Origin: Spirochaetota bacterium
GTDB lineage: Bacteria > Spirochaetota > Spirochaetia > Treponematales > Treponemataceae
Reading direction: 5' to 3'
NCBI GenBank assembly: GCA_023443865.1
Contig: JAEZST010000018.1
Span: 186,001-250,000, forward strand
Length of the DNA stretch: 64,000 bases
Shown here: in pieces, positions 15,755 to 24,180 of the stretch
Layout: every line of letters starts with the position of its first letter
Position numbering within the stretch: position 1 is the first letter of the stretch
The notes under the pieces: model-generated
Told to the model about the DNA's origin: nothing
Databases searched by the model: none
The model's input: only the letters and a program-made list of their open reading frames with translations
Made by a program: the position numbers and the translations under genes

Positions 15755-17773
15755 TTATTTCTTCGGCGTCTTCGGGGCTTTCGCTCCCTTGACGGCCTTC
15801 GTCGCTTTTGCGGGCGCGGCCTTTTTCTCGGAAACCGCAGTTACCGCGGCGGCGTCGACCGGGGCTTTCGCCTTCGCGGGAGCCTTGGCTTTTGCGGGGG
15901 CTTTTACCTTCGCGGGGGCTTTCGCCTTCGCGGGAGCCTTTACCTTTTTTTCGGCGGCGGGTTTCGCGGCCTTGGTCGCGGCGCTCTTTTTCGCCGTCGC
16001 CTTCTTTTCCGCCTTCGGGGTTTTGGCGGCTTTGGCGGGCTTATCAGCCGCGGCTTTGTTTCCTGCCTTCGCGGGCTTCGCCGGTTTTGCGGCCTTGGCC
16101 AGGGCCGCCGCCGTCATCGGCTTGCGCTCAAGGGAGAGGGTAACCGTGGGCTGGTTGCATACCTGGTCCGGACCGTAGTACTGAATGGCGCCGGGGAATA
16201 CGTAGCTGGTCTTCAGCGACCACTCGGCGCGGTTTTTCTCCAGGGCCTTGAAGGGCTTGCCCTCCAGTTCCACCAGGGCCTTGCGGATAACGGGTTTCTT
16301 GGAGCCGTGGCGCTGTTCCATGTTCATCATCATGGTGAGGGGCACGCCGCCGGCGATCCACTCCTTCGCGGGCGCGGTAAGGTTCCGCACGGAGGAAAGG
16401 TATCCGGTGAGCCCGCCGGCGATCAGGATAAAGGCGGTGAAGCCGAGGGCATAGCAATAGTCGGCGTCGAAATTCGACGGGAAGGCGCAGCGGCCCTCAT
16501 AGCCGAAGAAGTGGTTGTAGGCGCTGAACTTGCCGGTATAGGTTCCCTTCTTTTTCATGTCCTTGAGCTTCGCCTCAACGAGGCTGATAAGGAGCTTTTC
16601 GGTCTCGATGCGGGAGACCTGCACGTTGCCGTGGGGGTCGCGGTCCATCAGGAACTGCCGGGCGATGTCGGCGGGGAGGGTCGCGAAGGCCTCGGCGGAA
16701 GACTTGGAAAGATTCTTCGCCAGCCAATCGGCCTGGGCCGCGAAGCCCTCGAGCTTGTTGAACTCGTCGGCCTTAACGGCCATCAGGTCGTTTAGCTCCG
16801 CGATGAGGGCCTTCATCTCGGGAACGAATTCCACGAGGCCTTCGGGAATGAGTATCAGGCCGAAGTTCTCGCCGCCGGCGGCGCGCTTGGCGATGATCTC
16901 GCAAATGTCGTCGGTGATCTTGCGGAGGGTCATCTTCTTCGCCTCGACTTCCTCGGAGATGAGGCAGACGTTGGGCTGCGTCTGGAGCGCGCACTCCAGG
17001 GCGATATGGCTCGCGGAGCGGCCCATGAGCTTAATGAAGTGCCAGTATTTCTTGGCGCTGTTCGCGTCGCGGCCGATATTGCCGATCAGTTCGGAGTAGG
17101 TCTTGGTGGCGGTGTCGAAACCGAAAGAGGTTTCGATCATTTCGTTCTTGAGGTCGCCGTCGATGGTCTTCGGAACGCCGATGACCTGGGTGCTCATTCC
17201 GGAGGCGACGAAGTGCTCGGCGAGGAGCGCCGCGTTGGTATTGGAGTCGTCGCCGCCGATCACGACGATCGCGTCGAGGCTCATTTTCTTCGCGGTGGCC
17301 ATGGAGGCCGCGATCTGCTCGGCGCTCTCGATCTTGGTCCTGCCGGAACCGATAATATCGAAACCGCCGGTATTGCGGTAATCGTTCATGAGCTTGTCTT
17401 TGATTTCAACGTACTTGCCCTCGATGAGGCCGGAGGGGCCGCCGAGAAAGCCGAACACCTTGGAGTCGGGGTTTCCCTTCTTGACGCCGTCGTAAATGCC
17501 GGCGATAACGTTGTGCCCGCCGGGCGCCTGCCCGCCGGAAAGGATTACGCCGACGCGGAGCTTTTTCGATACCGACGCGTTCTTTCCCTTGACGAAGGTC
17601 ACCATCGGCTTGCCGTACGTGTATTTGAACAGGTTCTTCAGGTCGTCGCGGTCGGCGATCGCCTGCGTGGGCTTGCCTTCCTCGATGGCGATGGTATTGA
17701 GCTTCGCGGTGAGGATCGCGGGCAGTTTGGGCGCGTATTGGTAACGCGCGGTTTGAAGGGCGGATAGTTTCAT
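15755..17773 (-). CDS. pfp: PPi-dependent phosphofructokinase with histone-H1-like C-terminal tail
   Basis: Catalyses reversible fructose-6-phosphate phosphorylation with pyrophosphate. It has 672 residues, of which about 552 form a long-type PFP core: GGQAPGGHNVIAG at 80-92 for PPi binding, GGDDSNTNAALLAEH, the catalytic PKTIDGDL loop, and MGRSASHIALECALQTQPN. GGDD in place of GGDG is the hallmark of PPi use. The last ~118 residues are almost only Lys, Ala, Pro and Thr, with KAPAKA repeats, like a histone H1 tail. The tail is in frame with the core and ends before a strong terminator. ATG 17773 has AGGAG 7 nt upstream. Such a tail is not usual for the family and suggests nucleic-acid or polyanion binding. 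Confidence 0.93.
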   Translation of the reverse strand: MKLSALQTARYQYAPKLPAILTAKLNTIAIEEGKPTQAIADRDDLKNLFKYTYGKPMVTFVKGKNASVSKKLRVGVILSGGQAPGGHNVIAGIYDGVKKGNPDSKVFGFLGGPSGLIEGKYVEIKDKLMNDYRNTGGFDIIGSGRTKIESAEQIAASMATAKKMSLDAIVVIGGDDSNTNAALLAEHFVASGMSTQVIGVPKTIDGDLKNEMIETSFGFDTATKTYSELIGNIGRDANSAKKYWHFIKLMGRSASHIALECALQTQPNVCLISEEVEAKKMTLRKITDDICEIIAKRAAGGENFGLILIPEGLVEFVPEMKALIAELNDLMAVKADEFNKLEGFAAQADWLAKNLSKSSAEAFATLPADIARQFLMDRDPHGNVQVSRIETEKLLISLVEAKLKDMKKKGTYTGKFSAYNHFFGYEGRCAFPSNFDADYCYALGFTAFILIAGGLTGYLSSVRNLTAPAKEWIAGGVPLTMMMNMEQRHGSKKPVIRKALVELEGKPFKALEKNRAEWSLKTSYVFPGAIQYYGPDQVCNQPTVTLSLERKPMTAAALAKAAKPAKPAKAGNKAAADKPAKAAKTPKAEKKATAKKSAATKAAKPAAEKKVKAPAKAKAPAKVKAPAKAKAPAKAKAPVDAAAVTAVSEKKAAPAKATKAVKGAKAPKTPKK
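15861..15945 (-). repeat. 12/24-bp tandem repeats coding KAPAKA in the phosphofructokinase tail
   Basis: Imperfect tandem units of the form GGGGCTTTCGCCTTCGC (plus strand), encoding APAKAKAP/APAKVKAP on the minus strand. The repeats stay in frame. Length variation by slippage would be expected between strains. Confidence 0.75.
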
Positions 17774-17818
17774 AGATATCTCCTGTAGTGTGGTGGACTT
17801 TTTTTCAAGACGCATTAA

Positions 17819-17848
17819 ATGATAGCCGAAAGCCCGTGCGCGTATCAA
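17819..17848 (-). promoter_or_regulatory. Promoter of the phosphofructokinase gene
   Basis: Minus strand: TTGATA (17843-17848), 18-nt spacer, TATCAT (17819-17824). Predicted leader of about 39 nt with AGGAG before ATG 17773. Confidence 0.65.
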
Positions 17849-17884
17849 GTCGCCGCCGACGCGCGGGCCAGCGCGTGAGGTTCG

Positions 17885-19381
17885 CTACATAAGGGGAGAG
17901 AAAAGCCGAAAGAAATTCCAGAGCGCGCGGCGCATGACGTGGGAGCGGGAAAAAAAAAGCGGGGTGAGCGGCGTCGAGACGGCGAGGTCTTTCTCGAATA
18001 CGGAGACGCATTCGCGCCCGACCTCGGGCGAGTAAAAAAAGGCGTTCAGCTCGAAATGCAGGGAGAAGCTTCTGGTGTCCACGTTGGTGGAACCGACGCT
18101 CGAGACCAAGCCGTCGACCACGAACATTTTCGCGTGAATGAAACCGGGGTAAGTCCAGAATTTCACGCCGCAGGCCAGAAGGTCCTCCACGTAGGGCATG
18201 GCCGCCAGGCGGACGTACCACTTGTCCCACTCTCCCGGAATGATTACCCGAACGTCGGTACCCGAGAGCGCCGCGATTTTGAGCGCGGAAAAAAAAGCCT
18301 GGTCGGGCGTGAAATAGGGCGTCTCGATGAAAACCGTCGACCTCGCACGCGAGATCATGTGGATCAGCGCGTCGCGGATTTCGTCGTTCCTCGCGTCGTC
18401 GGGCCCCGCTACGACGATTTGCGCGGGAACGTTCGCCGATATGCCCGGCCCCGTCGGCTTACGTTCCTGCCGTGCCTGCGCGGGAAAAAAAAGCGCGCGG
18501 GCCCGTTCCCCTTCCAGGTCAACGTCGCCCGCGGCGGACGTATACCAGTCGACGAGAAATTGCTTTTGCAAAAGGCTCACCGCCGGGCCCGTCATGCGCA
18601 CGTGCGTGTCCCTCCAGAAAAAGCGCGGCTTGGCGGAGCGGTTGGCGTATTCGTCCGCGATGTTGACGCCCCCGAACCAACCGACGCGCCCGTCGACGAT
18701 CGTGAGTTTGCGGTGGTTCCGGTAATTCAGCGAGAACGGATTCAGGAGCGACACGGGAAAAAAGCGCAAGACCTTTCCGCCGGCCTCGCGAAGCGGCTTG
18801 AATAGCTTATGGGACGTCCAGATGGAACCCACGTGGTCGTACAGAAGGCGGACCTCGACGCCCGCGCGGGCCCGCTCCGCGAGTATCTCGATGAACCGTT
18901 TCCCGGTGCCGTCGTTTTTCACGATGAAATAGGAAAGATTGACCGACTCTTTCGCCGCCGCGATTTCGGCGAACATTCGGTCGTAGGTCTCGGCCCCCGA
19001 AGTTATGATCTCCACGCCGTTACCCGATAGGATTGGGCTTTTGCCGTTGACCAGGTTCAGTCGAATCAATGAGCCATACTCGTCGATGCCGGGGTGATTG
19101 CCGTGTTCGCGGAGAAATTCGAGGTCATGGATTTGGTGGTTGAGCAGGGCGCCGAAATAGTCGTTTGCCCGTTTCGTCGCGCGGGTCATGCGTTTGGTGC
19201 GGGTAAAAAAATTGCCGGAAAACAGGATGTAAAACCCGACTCCCACCACCGGTATGAACGCGATGGCGAGGAGCCAGGAAAAGCGCCGCGCGGATTCGTT
19301 CCGCTCGAAAAAAAGGATATACGCGATGAAGGAAAAGCTCAGTACGTATCCCGAGAGCAGAACCAATCCGGCGACGTTCAT
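17885..19381 (-). CDS. cls: Cardiolipin synthase, phospholipase D family
   Basis: A membrane enzyme that condenses phosphatidylglycerol to cardiolipin. It has 498 residues. Two N-terminal membrane segments (residues ~3-24 and ~34-55) are followed by two PLD half-domains with HKD motifs: NHRKLTIVDGRVGWFGGVNIADEY in the first and IHAKMFVVDGLVSSVGSTNVD in the second. Length and order match bacterial ClsA-type enzymes. It begins 13 bp after the stop of the purine permease on the same strand, so the two share a transcript. There is only a distant AAGG before ATG, so translation may rely on coupling. Confidence 0.92.
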   Translation of the reverse strand: MNVAGLVLLSGYVLSFSFIAYILFFERNESARRFSWLLAIAFIPVVGVGFYILFSGNFFTRTKRMTRATKRANDYFGALLNHQIHDLEFLREHGNHPGIDEYGSLIRLNLVNGKSPILSGNGVEIITSGAETYDRMFAEIAAAKESVNLSYFIVKNDGTGKRFIEILAERARAGVEVRLLYDHVGSIWTSHKLFKPLREAGGKVLRFFPVSLLNPFSLNYRNHRKLTIVDGRVGWFGGVNIADEYANRSAKPRFFWRDTHVRMTGPAVSLLQKQFLVDWYTSAAGDVDLEGERARALFFPAQARQERKPTGPGISANVPAQIVVAGPDDARNDEIRDALIHMISRARSTVFIETPYFTPDQAFFSALKIAALSGTDVRVIIPGEWDKWYVRLAAMPYVEDLLACGVKFWTYPGFIHAKMFVVDGLVSSVGSTNVDTRSFSLHFELNAFFYSPEVGRECVSVFEKDLAVSTPLTPLFFSRSHVMRRALWNFFRLFSPLM

Positions 19382-19394
19382 GCGCGGCGTTGCC

Positions 19395-20693
19395 TTACTT
19401 TATGAAGAAGCGGAGCGCGAAGATCGCGAAGACCGCCCAGGTCACGGCGGGAATCTGCCTGAACTTGCCCGTAACGACCTTGAGAATTACGTAGGAGAGC
19501 ACGCCGTACATGATTCCCTCGGCGATGCTGTACGTAAAGGGCATCATGACGATCGCGAGGAAGGCCGGGATTCCCTCGGTGGGGTCCGTGAAGTCTATCT
19601 CGAGAACCGGCTTCATCATGAGGAAGCCGACGATGATGAGGGCGGGCGAGGTCGCCGCGGAGGGAATGAGCAGGAAGACGGGGGAGAAGAGAAGGGCCAC
19701 CAGGAAGAGCAGTCCCGTGAAGAGCGAGGTCATGCCGGTGCGCCCGCCCGCGGCGACGCCCGCGGAACTCTCGATATAGCTCGTGACGGTGGAGGTTCCC
19801 AGCGCGGCGCCGGAAACGGTACCGATCGCGTCGGCGAGGAGCGCCTGCTTCACGCGGGGCACGTTGCCTTCCTTGTCGGTGAGCCCCGCCTGGGTGGAAA
19901 CGCCCACGAGGGTCCCGACGGTGTCAAAGATATCGACGAAGAGGAAGGAGAAGAATACGGTGAAGAATTTTATGGAGAGAACGTTGGAAAAATCGAACGC
20001 GAGGAAGTGGGGCGCCTGGGGAAGGCTGATCAGGGACCAGCCTTTCCATCCGCCGAAGGGAGCGGTAATTCCCATGGGAATGCCGATCAGCGTGGTCGCG
20101 AGAATTCCGATCAGAATGGCCCCGTGAATCCGGAGCGCGAAAAGCGCGGCGGTAATCACCAAGCCGATCAGGGCCAGAAGCGCGGTACCCTGGGTCACGT
20201 CGCCCATGGCGACGATGGTCGCCGGGTCCGAGACGATGATACCGGCGTTTTTCATGCCGATGAGGGTGATGAAAATGCCGATGCCCACCGCCACCGCCTT
20301 TTTCAGGTTGAGCGGCACGGAATTGACGATAGCCTCCCGAACGTTGATGAAGGAAAGCAGGATGAATAGGACGCCCTCGAGCAGTACGGCCGTTAGGGCG
20401 GTCTGCCAGGAATAGCCCATGCCGAGAACGACGGTGTAGGTGAAGAAGGCGTTGAGTCCCATGCCGGGCGCGAGGGCGATGGGGAGATTGGCCGCGAAGG
20501 CCATCACCAACGTCGCGATGGCAGAGGCCAGGGCGGTCGCCGTGAACACCGCGCCGGGATTCATGCCCGCGTCTTTGAGTATGCTCGGGTTGACCGCGAG
20601 AATGTAGGCCATGGTCAGGAACGTGGTTACGCCCGCCATGAGCTCGGTACGCGTGGTGGTACCGTGCTCTTTCAGTTTGAAAATTTTCTCCAT
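19395..20693 (-). CDS. NCS2-family purine permease (AzgA/PbuG-like)
   Basis: A 432-residue polytopic transporter. MEKIFKLKEHGTTTRTELMAGVTTFLTMAYILAVNP is the typical N terminus of the guanine/hypoxanthine branch of NCS2 permeases. Other hallmarks are APGMGLNAFFTYTVVLGMGYSWQTALTAV and GTSTVTSYIESSAGVAAGGRTG. It should import hypoxanthine, guanine or adenine by proton symport at the inner membrane. ATG 20693 has GAGGAGG 10 nt upstream; the in-frame codons further upstream lack a ribosome-binding site. A TATATT box lies about 20 bp upstream. No PurR-like operator or purine riboswitch was seen. Confidence 0.9.
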   Translation of the reverse strand: MEKIFKLKEHGTTTRTELMAGVTTFLTMAYILAVNPSILKDAGMNPGAVFTATALASAIATLVMAFAANLPIALAPGMGLNAFFTYTVVLGMGYSWQTALTAVLLEGVLFILLSFINVREAIVNSVPLNLKKAVAVGIGIFITLIGMKNAGIIVSDPATIVAMGDVTQGTALLALIGLVITAALFALRIHGAILIGILATTLIGIPMGITAPFGGWKGWSLISLPQAPHFLAFDFSNVLSIKFFTVFFSFLFVDIFDTVGTLVGVSTQAGLTDKEGNVPRVKQALLADAIGTVSGAALGTSTVTSYIESSAGVAAGGRTGMTSLFTGLLFLVALLFSPVFLLIPSAATSPALIIVGFLMMKPVLEIDFTDPTEGIPAFLAIVMMPFTYSIAEGIMYGVLSYVILKVVTGKFRQIPAVTWAVFAIFALRFFIK

Positions 20694-20795
20694 CGGATGG
20701 AGTCCTCCTCTTTGGGAAATATACCAAGAGGATACCATCCCTTTCGCGTGCGCCACAAGCTTTTAAAATGCGCGTTAACGGGCGCGGCCGAACGC

Positions 20796-22001
20796 TTACT
20801 CCTTTCCTTCGCGTTTCGCGACTCGCGCCCGGAAAGAGAGGGTGATCGCGGCGAGCAGGAGGGCGCACAGCGCGATCATCCAGGGAATCAGGTCCAGGCC
20901 AAAACGCTTCGCGATTACGCCCATAAGGCCCGGCACTATTCCCACGCCGAGGCCGGCCATGGCCATTTGCATGCCGATCGTCGAACCGGCGTGCTCCCGC
21001 CCGACCCGTTTCGAGGTGGTGGAAACCATGGAGGGAAAAATGGGCGCTATGGCCAGGCCCAGTAAAAGGATTCCGGCGATTTTCGCCTCGCGGACCGGGA
21101 CTGCCGCGAGGGCGAGGGTTACGGTTACTACCGCGCTTATCGAGACGGAGAGGAGGCGCGTGGGGCTCAGTCGGTGCGCCAAGGCTCCCGCGACTATTCG
21201 GCCGACGGTGAAGGCGGCCCAATACGCGGCTGTCCAGATTCCCGCGATGGTCGCCGAAAGGGCAAGGGCCGTGCTGAGCCAGGTGAAGGCCCAATAGCCC
21301 ATGCCCAGCTCAATGCCGACGTACACGAAAAAGAGGGAGCCGCTCAGCCAAGACGCGGGGTTTCTCAAGGTCTGGGCAAAAGGCACGGGCACCGCGCCGG
21401 AGGCGGTCTCTTCCTCGTAATGCGGCGCCTTGGGCGCGTTGTCCCACAGTCGCGCCCGCGCGAGGAATATCAGTCCTAGGGTAAGCTGGGCGGCGGCGAC
21501 TATCCAGTAGCCCGTTCGCCATGAGCCGCTTCGCGCGATTCCCGCGGTCATGATAAGCGGCCCCGAGGTAATGCCTATGCCAAAACTCGCGTGCAGCCAC
21601 TGCATGATCCTGGGGCTCAAGTGGGCTTCCACCCACGCGTTCAGGCTTGCGTCGATACCGCCCGCGCCCAAACCGGCGAGAAACCCGAAGGGAATCATCG
21701 CCCACCAGGCGGGACTTACGGTATATCCGGCGAGGGCGGTCGCGGTGAGGAGGGTGCTCGCGCCGAGCAGTTTACCCACCCCAAACTTTTCCATGAGCCA
21801 GCCGTTCGAAAAGCTGGCGAGTAGATACCCCGAGGTAAGCCCGAAAAGAAGGGTTCCGAGGGCGTCGAGGGGAAGCTCGAACGTGGACCGAATGGAAGGC
21901 CAGGCTACGCCGAGCAAGCCGTCGGGCATGCCGAGGGCGATAAAGGCCACGAAACTGAGGATGACGAGGGAAAGGGTCGCGCCCGATTTTTTTGCGTTCA
22001 T
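20796..22001 (-). CDS. Major facilitator superfamily transporter
   Basis: A 401-residue protein with about 12 hydrophobic segments. The N-terminal segment (VILSFVAFIALGMPDGLLGVAWPSIRSTFELPLDALGTLLFG) and the GFLAGLGAGGIDASLNAWVE segment resemble the fucose-permease-like/small-solute MFS group. It is an inner-membrane importer or exporter; no substrate can be read from the sequence. The ATG at 22001 is preferred to a TTG 36 nt upstream, but neither has a good ribosome-binding site. It stands between the purine permease and the acyltransferase on the same strand, with 102 and 62 bp gaps. Confidence 0.85.
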   Translation of the reverse strand: MNAKKSGATLSLVILSFVAFIALGMPDGLLGVAWPSIRSTFELPLDALGTLLFGLTSGYLLASFSNGWLMEKFGVGKLLGASTLLTATALAGYTVSPAWWAMIPFGFLAGLGAGGIDASLNAWVEAHLSPRIMQWLHASFGIGITSGPLIMTAGIARSGSWRTGYWIVAAAQLTLGLIFLARARLWDNAPKAPHYEEETASGAVPVPFAQTLRNPASWLSGSLFFVYVGIELGMGYWAFTWLSTALALSATIAGIWTAAYWAAFTVGRIVAGALAHRLSPTRLLSVSISAVVTVTLALAAVPVREAKIAGILLLGLAIAPIFPSMVSTTSKRVGREHAGSTIGMQMAMAGLGVGIVPGLMGVIAKRFGLDLIPWMIALCALLLAAITLSFRARVAKREGKE

Positions 22002-22063
22002 ACTGATGAGTATAGCAGCAGATTTTATTTGTTTCAAGCGACAACAAATAAAAGGCGAAACGG

Positions 22064-23512
22064 TTACCGCGGCAGCAATGCCTCAAACCCTTCACGGATT
22101 CGCGCCGATATCGCGCCCATGGCTTCCCGTCGCCCGAGCGCGAGGCTTTCGCTTACGGGAATGGGATCGCCGAAACGGATGACCACGGCCTTCCGGAAGT
22201 AACGGCGCCGGGTCCCGAAGTTGCCCCCCACGAGGCGCTGCGCCAGGTCGGTCAGGTTTTGTGCCGTTTCCACGAGCCGGTCGAAGGTTTCGCTTTCGCT
22301 AACCGTATGCGCGGTGAGGTACCAACAGAGGTCCACGAGCTCCTGGTGGCGGTGCAGCCAGTACGCGTCGCCGCAAGCGCGCTCGGCCATGCGTTCCCGG
22401 AGCCAGGTCCGGTTGTTGCCTTTGGGAGCGGCGGAAAATGCCATTTTCATGGAATGGGCCCGCAGGAACATAACCCGTTCCCGAAGGGTTCCCTTCGCGG
22501 TAACCCCGTAGTAACGCTCCGCCCGATCCATGGCGAACTCGCACAGGGCGCGAAACCGGAGTTCCGTTCTCGCGGGGTCCTCGGCTTCTTTAGGCCACAT
22601 GCCTTGTTCTTCGGCGGTTTTTTCGTCATAGCCGTAGGCGCTCGCGTAAAAGTCAGCCGCCGCGTCGGCGAGACGGGACCACAGCGTGGCGAAACGCCGG
22701 CGGAAGTGGGCGGTTAGCTCGGCGACGTCCGCGGAGCCCGAGTCGGCGTGGCCCTTCTTTCGCGACGCTTTCCGCAGCGCGGCGGGAAGTTCGAGCGTAT
22801 AGCCAAGCCAGTTTTCGCAGTCCCGGGTAAAACGGTCAAGCCGCGCCCAGGTTTCCGTCGGGAATCGGTATATCACCCCCATGGGCAATACGTTCACGGT
22901 AACGGGATCGGTACCCGCCCTTTTGGCGCGGTCGTCGAGCCGTCCTTGGGCCCATAACCCGATTTGCGCCGTTCCCTGGTCAAAATCCGGCATAACGTGG
23001 GAGTAATAGGTTACTTGGCCTTCGGGCGCGATGGCGACGGGTACGGGCGAGTCCATAACGGCCGCCATGATCGTATCCATGGTCGATTTTGACAGGGCCC
23101 CGTGACTGACCGGGATGGTACCCGCGTTCTTCAGGGCAAAACTCACCACCGGCCCGCCCCAGAGCGGAATTTCCGTGCTCGCGAGGAAAATCGCTCCCTG
23201 ATGGGCGGGAAGGCCTGCCTTCCGAAGCCCGCGGTTAAGGCGGCTATTAAGGGTAAAATAGGCGAGTTGGGGATCGTTGTCGCCGGGGTGCCGGAACGCG
23301 ACCAAAAACCGGGACTTCCCCGCGCGGGCCGCCCGGTATTGCTCGATGGCGGCAGACTCGTTTTCCACGTCGAGTCGGTATACGTCCATCATGCCGCGAA
23401 TTATCTGGCGCCCGAAGGCGGTAATCAGGTATTTGAACCAGCGGCGGGGCTTTCCGGGGCTGAGCGCTATCATGGGCTTCGGCGACCAAGGCTGAAATCG
23501 AGGGGTATGCAT
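22064..23512 (-). CDS. PlsC-like glycerophospholipid acyltransferase
   Basis: A 482-residue protein with an acyltransferase domain in its first ~250 residues. FRHPGDNDP supplies the catalytic HxxxxD motif, and VPVAIAPEGQVTYYS corresponds to the EGxR/S substrate motif (here EGQ). The remaining ~230 residues are helical and charged, with no motif I recognise, making the protein longer than typical PlsC (~240). It probably transfers acyl groups to lysophosphatidic acid or a related lipid at the inner face of the membrane, in line with nearby cls. The weak AGGA before ATG and a TTGACT box suggest its own promoter. It is divergent from the ECF-S-like gene. Confidence 0.75.
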   Translation of the reverse strand: MHTPRFQPWSPKPMIALSPGKPRRWFKYLITAFGRQIIRGMMDVYRLDVENESAAIEQYRAARAGKSRFLVAFRHPGDNDPQLAYFTLNSRLNRGLRKAGLPAHQGAIFLASTEIPLWGGPVVSFALKNAGTIPVSHGALSKSTMDTIMAAVMDSPVPVAIAPEGQVTYYSHVMPDFDQGTAQIGLWAQGRLDDRAKRAGTDPVTVNVLPMGVIYRFPTETWARLDRFTRDCENWLGYTLELPAALRKASRKKGHADSGSADVAELTAHFRRRFATLWSRLADAAADFYASAYGYDEKTAEEQGMWPKEAEDPARTELRFRALCEFAMDRAERYYGVTAKGTLRERVMFLRAHSMKMAFSAAPKGNNRTWLRERMAERACGDAYWLHRHQELVDLCWYLTAHTVSESETFDRLVETAQNLTDLAQRLVGGNFGTRRRYFRKAVVIRFGDPIPVSESLALGRREAMGAISARIREGFEALLPR

Positions 23513-23576
23513 ATCCTGACATAAAAACCCGGAACCGGCGAAAAGTCAAGTTTCCTTGTTTATCGCGATTTCGGTG

Positions 23577-23582
23577 TATACT
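23577..23582 (+). promoter_or_regulatory. -10 box just upstream of the ECF-S-like gene
   Basis: TATACT with a poor -35 (TTGTTT, 15 nt upstream). The ATG at 23593 begins 10 nt later; the ATG at 23584 would lie before the expected transcript start. Confidence 0.45.
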
Positions 23583-23592
23583 AATGCTCAGC

Positions 23593-24180
23593 ATGAGCAT
23601 TCAATTCACGCGAAACCCCCGTTCTGTCCCGGTAGTTACCTTAGCGGTCATCGCGGGTATCGTCTTGAACGGCTTATTAAATTTTCTCTGCGAAAGCGCG
23701 AAGCTTCCCATATTCCTCGACTCAGTGTTCACCATAACGGTAGCCGGTTGCTTCGGATTATGGCCGGGCTTGATCGTGGGAGTTGCCACTAATTTCTTCG
23801 AGGAGTTGCTGCGGGGCTTTCAAGGTACCTTTTGGCCCTTCGCCGCGGTTAACGCCTATTCCGCGATCATTACCGCCGTACTGGTGAAAAAGGGCTTTGC
23901 CCGGAATCTTGTCGGCGCGTTTTGGCTCCTTGCCGCGCTCGCGTTGGGGAACTCCCTCCTCGGCGCCCTGATCGTCACCTTCGTGTACGGCGGAATCACC
24001 GGCGAACCCTTAGACGCGATCGTCCGCTCCCTGATCATCACCGGTCGCGGCGTGTTTACCTCCGCCTTTCTCGGCCGAATATTTATTAACGTGGTCGATA
24101 AGGGAATCGCCCTTTTCGTCATGGTTCCGCTCTGCCTGTTTCTCGAGTCGCGGGAAACGCCGTCCGGAATGGACGAATGA
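23593..24180 (+). CDS. ECF transporter S-component-like membrane protein
   Basis: A 195-residue protein with five or six hydrophobic segments. The pattern LNGLLNFLCESAKLPIFLDSVFTITVAGCFGLWPGLIVGVATNF, then WPFAAVNAYSAI, strongly resembles the substrate-binding S subunits of energy-coupling factor transporters (LPLFLDSIGT and VNAxxG-type signatures). No EcfA or EcfT gene is near. Instead the gene overlaps a sensor kinase by 4 bp (ATGA) and is followed by its response regulator, so it may serve as a ligand-sensing partner of the kinase rather than as a transporter. The start at 23593 is preferred from the -10 position; 23584 is the alternative. Substrate unknown. Confidence 0.7.
   Translation: MSIQFTRNPRSVPVVTLAVIAGIVLNGLLNFLCESAKLPIFLDSVFTITVAGCFGLWPGLIVGVATNFFEELLRGFQGTFWPFAAVNAYSAIITAVLVKKGFARNLVGAFWLLAALALGNSLLGALIVTFVYGGITGEPLDAIVRSLIITGRGVFTSAFLGRIFINVVDKGIALFVMVPLCLFLESRETPSGMDE

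Noticed and set aside
15861..15945. Tandem repeats as a possible CRISPR or satellite
   Set aside because: They are in frame in a single coding tail and encode KAPAKA repeats.
19924..21294. A 456-codon minus-strand frame rich in Arg, His and Gly
   Set aside because: It is an out-of-frame shadow of the purine permease and MFS genes and lacks any hydrophobic or catalytic pattern.
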